This document shows, piece by piece, positions 7,507 to 11,824 of a stretch of DNA of 11,824 nucleotides. The notes beneath the pieces are model-generated. The model saw only the letters and a program-made list of their open reading frames with translations, was not told the DNA's origin and searched no databases. The position numbers and the translations under genes are program-made. Numbering within the stretch: the stretch's first letter is position 1; every line of letters begins with the position of its first letter. The stretch is from Candidatus Aminicenantota bacterium (lineage in GTDB: Bacteria; Acidobacteriota; Aminicenantia; Aminicenantales; Aminicenantaceae), in the NCBI GenBank assembly GCA_016926925.1, contig JAFGNQ010000045.1:1-11824 (forward strand), given 5' to 3'.

Positions 7507-8763
7507 ATGAAAAGAAGAGCTTTTCTCAGAAACAGCGGCTTAACCGGAGCGGTTTTAATGCTGAATCCATGGCTTCTTATCCGATGCAAAAACGACAACT
7601 CGCCTGAAGCACTGAATGTGGCTCCTGCCCCGAGCGAAAGGGAAATGCCGCTTCTCATCTTAGAGGGTACACCGAGACAGAGAGGCCGGATACATGGGGA
7701 AACATTGAGAGAGAGGATCAACGAACTGGTGGGCGGCTTGACTGAAGGGATCCGGAAAGCAGGGAAAGATCCCCTGGATTATGCAGGCCGAATCGTCGAT
7801 GGCGCCGGGTTTCTCGATGCCGCCCTGAGATGGACCCCCCACTGCGTCGAAGAGATCAGAGGCATTGCCGAAGGCGCCGGAATCGATTTCAAGATCATGT
7901 TCGCCTTCAACCTGCTCGATGAGTCGGATTGGTTTTTCCAGGGAAATAACTGGGTCAATCCGGACTATAAAGATAATAGCAGGTGCAGCGTTCTCGGCAC
8001 CGATAGAGAAGCCGGTCATCCTGCGATCCTAGCACAAAACGCGGATATGGGGCCGGCGGTCGACGGATACCAGACACTGCTCCATATCAAACATGCAGAC
8101 AGCGATTTAGAGGAATTGATCCTGACTCTTCCGGGAGTGATGGGCATTTACGGAATGAACAACCGATCCATCGGGGTCTGCCTCAACGCGATGACGATGA
8201 GCCTGAATAAATCTCCGGACGGATTGGGGACCATCTTCATATCCCGTGGGATTCTCCATCAGAAAAACCTCGGAGACGCAATCGCATTCATCACCGAAGT
8301 CAAGCACGCCAGCGGCGAAGCCTACACTTTCGGCGATAAAGAGCGCATCGTCTGTTTCGAGGGATCGGCGGATAAAGTCACCCAGTTCATCCCTTATCCC
8401 GGGGCGAAAAGGGTTTACCATACCAATCACCCTCTGGTGAACGACGATGTCTGGCTCAGCCCGGACAATCCGGATAAAACCGCGCCGCAACTCAGAGAGG
8501 GATTTGCCATCGGTATCGAAAACAGCAAAACACGTCTTCAGGCTCTGGAAAAACGTTTGAAGGATGCATCACAGTCTGTTACCGTGGACAGCATCAAATC
8601 CATTCTTTGTTCTCATGATTCTCCCGAATATCCCGTCTGCCGCCATGACGAGCGCGGAAACATCACCACTTTCAGCATGATCATGGTTCTGAAAGACTCG
8701 CCTGTATTGCAGGCAGCACCAGGCCCTCCCTGCAAAACGGAATTTAAAACCTATAAATTTTAG
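7507..8763 (+). CDS. C45-family Ntn acyltransferase/amidohydrolase with Tat-type signal
   Basis: A 418-residue protein started at ATG 7507, with AGGAG six bases upstream. The first about 30 residues (KRRAFLRNSG, then a hydrophobic stretch GAVLMLNPWLL) look like a twin-arginine signal, so it is probably exported folded. The body fits the C45 family (acyl-CoA:6-aminopenicillanic acid acyltransferase, isopenicillin N acyltransferase and carcinine-hydrolase-like enzymes). RQRGRIHGETLRERI (about 57-71) matches the N-terminal family motif. Cys160 in RCSVLG is the expected autocatalytic cleavage site and N-terminal nucleophile. QNADM (177-181, with Asn178 and Asp180) matches the conserved Asn-x-Asp. 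GVMGIYGMNNRSIGVCLNA also fits. Self-cleavage before Cys160 would give alpha and beta chains. A Cys at residue 27 follows LLIR, a poor lipobox because Arg precedes it. The substrate is probably an N-acyl amino acid or other amide, but cannot be named. A terminator follows. Confidence 0.83.
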   Translation: MKRRAFLRNSGLTGAVLMLNPWLLIRCKNDNSPEALNVAPAPSEREMPLLILEGTPRQRGRIHGETLRERINELVGGLTEGIRKAGKDPLDYAGRIVDGAGFLDAALRWTPHCVEEIRGIAEGAGIDFKIMFAFNLLDESDWFFQGNNWVNPDYKDNSRCSVLGTDREAGHPAILAQNADMGPAVDGYQTLLHIKHADSDLEELILTLPGVMGIYGMNNRSIGVCLNAMTMSLNKSPDGLGTIFISRGILHQKNLGDAIAFITEVKHASGEAYTFGDKERIVCFEGSADKVTQFIPYPGAKRVYHTNHPLVNDDVWLSPDNPDKTAPQLREGFAIGIENSKTRLQALEKRLKDASQSVTVDSIKSILCSHDSPEYPVCRHDERGNITTFSMIMVLKDSPVLQAAPGPPCKTEFKTYKF

Positions 8764-8891
8764 AAATATCAAATCATCCGGAAAATCACCATCCACAGAC
8801 TTTTGAAATCGAGTATTCGGAAAAAGTTGAGTCAAATTATCGGGGCTGCTGCGAAAATAGAATTGTAACCCAATAAGCTTGGAAAGGCGGC

Positions 8892-8921
8892 GAAAGGGGC
8901 CTTCCCCTTTCTTTATTTTTT
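8892..8921 (+). terminator. Rho-independent terminator after the C45 gene
   Basis: GAAAGGGG (8892-8899) and CCCCTTTC (8904-8911) form a perfect 8-bp stem around a four-base CCTT loop, followed by TTTATTTTTT (8912-8921). It lies 130 bases after the C45 stop and serves plus-strand transcripts. The T-tract covers the stop codon and last codons of the convergent protease gene. On the minus strand the hairpin lacks a good T-tract, so it probably works mainly in one direction. The remaining interval 8764-8891 shows no gene. Confidence 0.75.
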
Positions 8922-11824
8922 GGGATATTCAGGCCTTTTTTTTCTTTTGAAAGGATTCTTTTCCAATGATTCAAGCACCAGCTCCACAGCCTTTTCCAAT
9001 TGCAGATCCCGACCCCTGATGATCTCGGCCGGTGTTTGTGCCACATCAAAGTCAGGCGACACGCCGATGTTTTCTACGGCCCAATTTCCGTTCGTGTCGA
9101 AAAAGGCGAAATTCGGGGCTGTAACATACCCGCCGTCCATCAACTGCGGCGTTCCCCCGATGCCGACCAGACCTCCCCATGTGCGCTTTCCGACCAGGTG
9201 GCCTATTCCCCTCTTGCGGAAATAATAAGGCATCGCATCGCCGCCCGAGCCCGCATACTCATTGATGATCATGGCTTTCGGCCCAAAAACGGCCCCGAAG
9301 GGAGTCGTGTAATCCGGTCCCTCACGAGGTGCCCAGTAGTTGAGCAGAGGCTGCGCCAGAGTGTCGATAACGTAGTTGGCAGCCTGACCTCCATCGTTGT
9401 AACGCTCGTCGATAACCAGCCCCTCTTTATCCAGTTGTGCGAAGAAGTAACGGTTGAAATACTTAAATCCACCCGAGGCCGTGTCCGGCAAAAAAACATA
9501 CCCCACTCGGCCTCCTGTCATGGCTTCGACTTTCTTCCTGTTATCCTCAATCCAAGCCCTTTGTCGAAGCCCCATTTCACTTTCGATGGGAATCACGGTC
9601 ACTTCACGGGCTCCCTCCGGCGCTGGCCTGTTATTGACCGTAAGAACAACCTGTTTTCCGGCGGTGTCCTCAAAAAGTGAATAAATGTTTGTCGCTCCTC
9701 GCAGGGCTAGGTCGTTCACACTGAGAAGGTAGTCTCTTTCCTTAACATCGACACCCGGCTCTGTGAGAGGTGCTCGCAGCTCCGGATTCCAGTTGAGGCC
9801 GCTGTAGATTTTCCTGATGCGGTAGAAACCGTCGACGATTTCATAGTCGGCACCCAGCAGACCGCCGGGCACAGACTTGACCTGAGGCAGATCCCCTCTC
9901 CTGACATAAGAATGCCCCAAACAGAGCTCACCCAGCATTACGCTCATCAAATAGCTCAAGTCGCTCCTGTTAGCAAGATCCGGGAGGTAAGCCTCGTATT
10001 TTTTGCGAATAGCTTGCCAGTCAACTCCGTGCATATTGGGTGCGTAGATGAAATCCCGGTTGAGCCGCCAGGCCTCGTAAAACATCTGATTCCACTCGGC
10101 CATGGGGTCAACCTTCACCTCAAAAGATCCCAGGTCAAGCTGCCCGTCTGCCGGATTCGGTTTTCCTGTTGTCGGGACGATGGCCCAATCACTTCCGGAA
10201 CGGTAAATCAGTTTTTCCCCATCTGCGGATAGCCTGAAAGCAATAACCTTGCTGAGGAATACATCTGGTCTTCTCGATTTAAAATCATACCTCCAGAGCT
10301 TCGCACCTTCGAGCAAATAGGAGTCACCATTCCATACCGGAGCACCTTCCAGATAGAAAAGACGGCTGCCGGAAGCCGATGCAAGCTGGGTATAGAGTTC
10401 GGCCTTTACAGGCAGAGAGATGATGCGCTGATCTAGACCCTCAAGGTCCACACGGAAGGCCTCCGTCTCACCCGGGTCCATTTTTTTCACTTCCTGCTTG
10501 GTTTCTCTTTCCCCGGACGATTCTTCATCACTCTCGGGAACAAACGGCGACGGCAGGTCTTTCCGCAGGACGGTGAGATAGATCGTATAATTGAACAGTT
10601 TCTCTCTGGAGGTCATGTCCAGCGGATTCTTTATGGGGCCCGTGTTCGTGCTTGCCTGGAAAAAGAGATACTTCCCTTCGCGGTCGAATACAGGATTGGA
10701 CGCATCGCTCATGCCGTCGGTGATTGGAAAAGATTCGCCTCGCTCCAGAGAATACAGACAGATCACTCCATAGCGATTGAAGGCATAGCGCTGATAGGCC
10801 AGCCACTTGCTGTCAGGAGACCAGCAGGCGCTCGAGACGCCGACGTAATCATCCACCTTGACCGTTTTCTTGCTTTCGAGGTCGTAATACCAGAGATTCA
10901 GGTGCTTGTCCGAAAAAACGATCTTCCGGCTGTCGGGCGACCAGACTGGATTGTAGAAAAAGGTGGGATCCGCCAAATCCACTTTTTTCGGCGGTTTCTC
11001 TCCCATCTGATCGGCGATATAGAGAGCGTACTCTCCCTCCTTATCGGAGAAATAGGCGATGCTCGCACCGTCCGGCGACCACGAAGGGGACCGGTCCATG
11101 ACCCCGGGTGTCTGAGTGAGGTTCCGTACATCTCCTTTCGACGCCGGGACTGTCAGGATCTCCCCATGGGCTTCAAAAACAGCCCTGTTTCCAGATGGAG
11201 AAAGGTCGAAATCGACGATCTCAGCGGACACATTCTTGAAACGTGACCTTAGGAACACACGGTCGCTGGGTACATTGACGACAACCGGAGTTGACAGGTT
11301 TCTAGCCGGATCGAAAGTATAGAGATACCCTTCAACCCCATAGACCAGCTTGTTCCCACCGCCGGATAAATACTTGATGTCCGAATCCATATGAGTGACG
11401 AGTTCCTCCATCTCCCCGCTCTGAGTATCGTAAGAGAAGAGGTTCATGGTCCTGTTTCTATCTGAGAGAAAATAGACCACATTTCCGATCCAGGCAGGAT
11501 ACATGTCATTGGAATTTTTCCGTGGAATCTCCACGCGGGAATAATCCTTCATGTCGAGGATCCAGACAGGGGGAGCCGCGCCTCCTCTGTAACGCCTCCA
11601 GTTGGGCTGCCACCACTGATAGATGGGATTGTAGGCAATGTGCCTCCCATCAGGAGACACATCGGCGAATTCGGCTCTCGGTATCGGCAGCTCTTCGGGG
11701 AAACCTCCCTGTGAGCTGATCGTGAACAGCTTGTTGAACTTCCGGTTATGGCTGGAACGCATCGATTTGAAGAGGATCTTACCGTCCGAAGTCCAGCCCT
11801 GGACAATATCTCTGTCAGGGTGAA
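8913..11824 (-). CDS. Tricorn protease homologue (S41), 5' end outside window
   Basis: The minus-strand frame is open from the right edge (11824) to TAA at 8915-8913. About 20 codons upstream of the first ATG at 11762 read as homologous protein (DRDIVQGWTSDGKILFKS), so the true start and any signal peptide lie outside. Numbered from that ATG, residues 1 to about 560 are two beta-propellers with repeated SPDG/SPDS strands (e.g. PSWSPDGASIAYFS, PVWSPDSRKIVFS), split by an acidic linker (about 405-430). A C1 domain follows, with GELCLGHSYV (His617), then a PDZ domain (about 635-720) and the C2 domain with NEYAGSGGDAM (Ser839) and ENIGV (Glu897). Against Thermoplasma tricorn (Ser745, His746, Ser965, Glu1023), the Ser-to-Glu spacing (58) is identical and His-to-Ser is 222 versus 219. 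This implies about 110 residues lost at the window edge. Gly616 replaces the tetrad Ser745. Such proteases degrade oligopeptides; bacterial forms are often exported. Confidence 0.92.
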   Translation of the reverse strand, partial: HPDRDIVQGWTSDGKILFKSMRSSHNRKFNKLFTISSQGGFPEELPIPRAEFADVSPDGRHIAYNPIYQWWQPNWRRYRGGAAPPVWILDMKDYSRVEIPRKNSNDMYPAWIGNVVYFLSDRNRTMNLFSYDTQSGEMEELVTHMDSDIKYLSGGGNKLVYGVEGYLYTFDPARNLSTPVVVNVPSDRVFLRSRFKNVSAEIVDFDLSPSGNRAVFEAHGEILTVPASKGDVRNLTQTPGVMDRSPSWSPDGASIAYFSDKEGEYALYIADQMGEKPPKKVDLADPTFFYNPVWSPDSRKIVFSDKHLNLWYYDLESKKTVKVDDYVGVSSACWSPDSKWLAYQRYAFNRYGVICLYSLERGESFPITDGMSDASNPVFDREGKYLFFQASTNTGPIKNPLDMTSREKLFNYTIYLTVLRKDLPSPFVPESDEESSGERETKQEVKKMDPGETEAFRVDLEGLDQRIISLPVKAELYTQLASASGSRLFYLEGAPVWNGDSYLLEGAKLWRYDFKSRRPDVFLSKVIAFRLSADGEKLIYRSGSDWAIVPTTGKPNPADGQLDLGSFEVKVDPMAEWNQMFYEAWRLNRDFIYAPNMHGVDWQAIRKKYEAYLPDLANRSDLSYLMSVMLGELCLGHSYVRRGDLPQVKSVPGGLLGADYEIVDGFYRIRKIYSGLNWNPELRAPLTEPGVDVKERDYLLSVNDLALRGATNIYSLFEDTAGKQVVLTVNNRPAPEGAREVTVIPIESEMGLRQRAWIEDNRKKVEAMTGGRVGYVFLPDTASGGFKYFNRYFFAQLDKEGLVIDERYNDGGQAANYVIDTLAQPLLNYWAPREGPDYTTPFGAVFGPKAMIINEYAGSGGDAMPYYFRKRGIGHLVGKRTWGGLVGIGGTPQLMDGGYVTAPNFAFFDTNGNWAVENIGVSPDFDVAQTPAEIIRGRDLQLEKAVELVLESLEKNPFKRKKRPEYPKK

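Noticed and set aside
7579..7590. Lipoprotein signal ending at Cys27 of the C45 protein
   Set aside because: The residue before the Cys is Arg, which does not fit a lipobox; a Tat signal is the better reading.

Overview
The window is a compact bacterial region of roughly even base composition, with Shine-Dalgarno sites in front of most genes. It carries an apparent twin-arginine (Tat) signal and a bacterial-type tricorn protease homologue, which suggests a Gram-negative bacterium that lives on peptides and amino acids. Gene content of this kind (tricorn, S41 and C45 proteins plus amino-acid transporters) recalls Acidobacteriota or Aminicenantes-like lineages, but that placement is inference; there is no rRNA or other phylogenetic marker here.

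Layout. Minus strand, 1-1701: the two subunits of a split aconitase X (AcnX) enzyme, large subunit first (340-1701) and swivelling small subunit second (running off the left edge at base 1), overlapping by 17 bases. A divergent intergenic region (about 1702-1947) separates it from a plus-strand operon: APC-type amino-acid permease (1948-3432), MFS transporter resembling the MFSD1 dipeptide-transporter group (3457-4848), a leaderless S41 peptidase with C-terminal TPRs (4870-6330), and a PLP-dependent diaminopimelate-decarboxylase-like gene (6330-7339). The last gene is broken by an internal deletion of roughly 110-130 codons plus a frame change. Spacings are 24 and 21 bases, then a one-base TGATG stop/start overlap. 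After a 167-base gap comes a C45-family Ntn acyltransferase/amidohydrolase with a Tat-like signal (7507-8763), ended by a strong hairpin terminator. Convergent to it, on the minus strand (8913-11824), lies a large tricorn-type S41 protease whose 5' end is outside the window.

Reading it as a system: permease and MFS proteins would import amino acids and dipeptides; the cytoplasmic S41 peptidase and the secreted or envelope C45 and tricorn proteins would cleave peptide or amide bonds; AcnX would dehydrate a hydroxy-acid such as a hydroxyproline; the decarboxylase-like enzyme, now apparently dead, would have processed an amino acid. This is a plausible peptide or modified-amino-acid utilisation locus, but no single substrate can be proven from sequence. 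No RNA genes, CRISPR arrays, insertion sequences or long repeats were seen.
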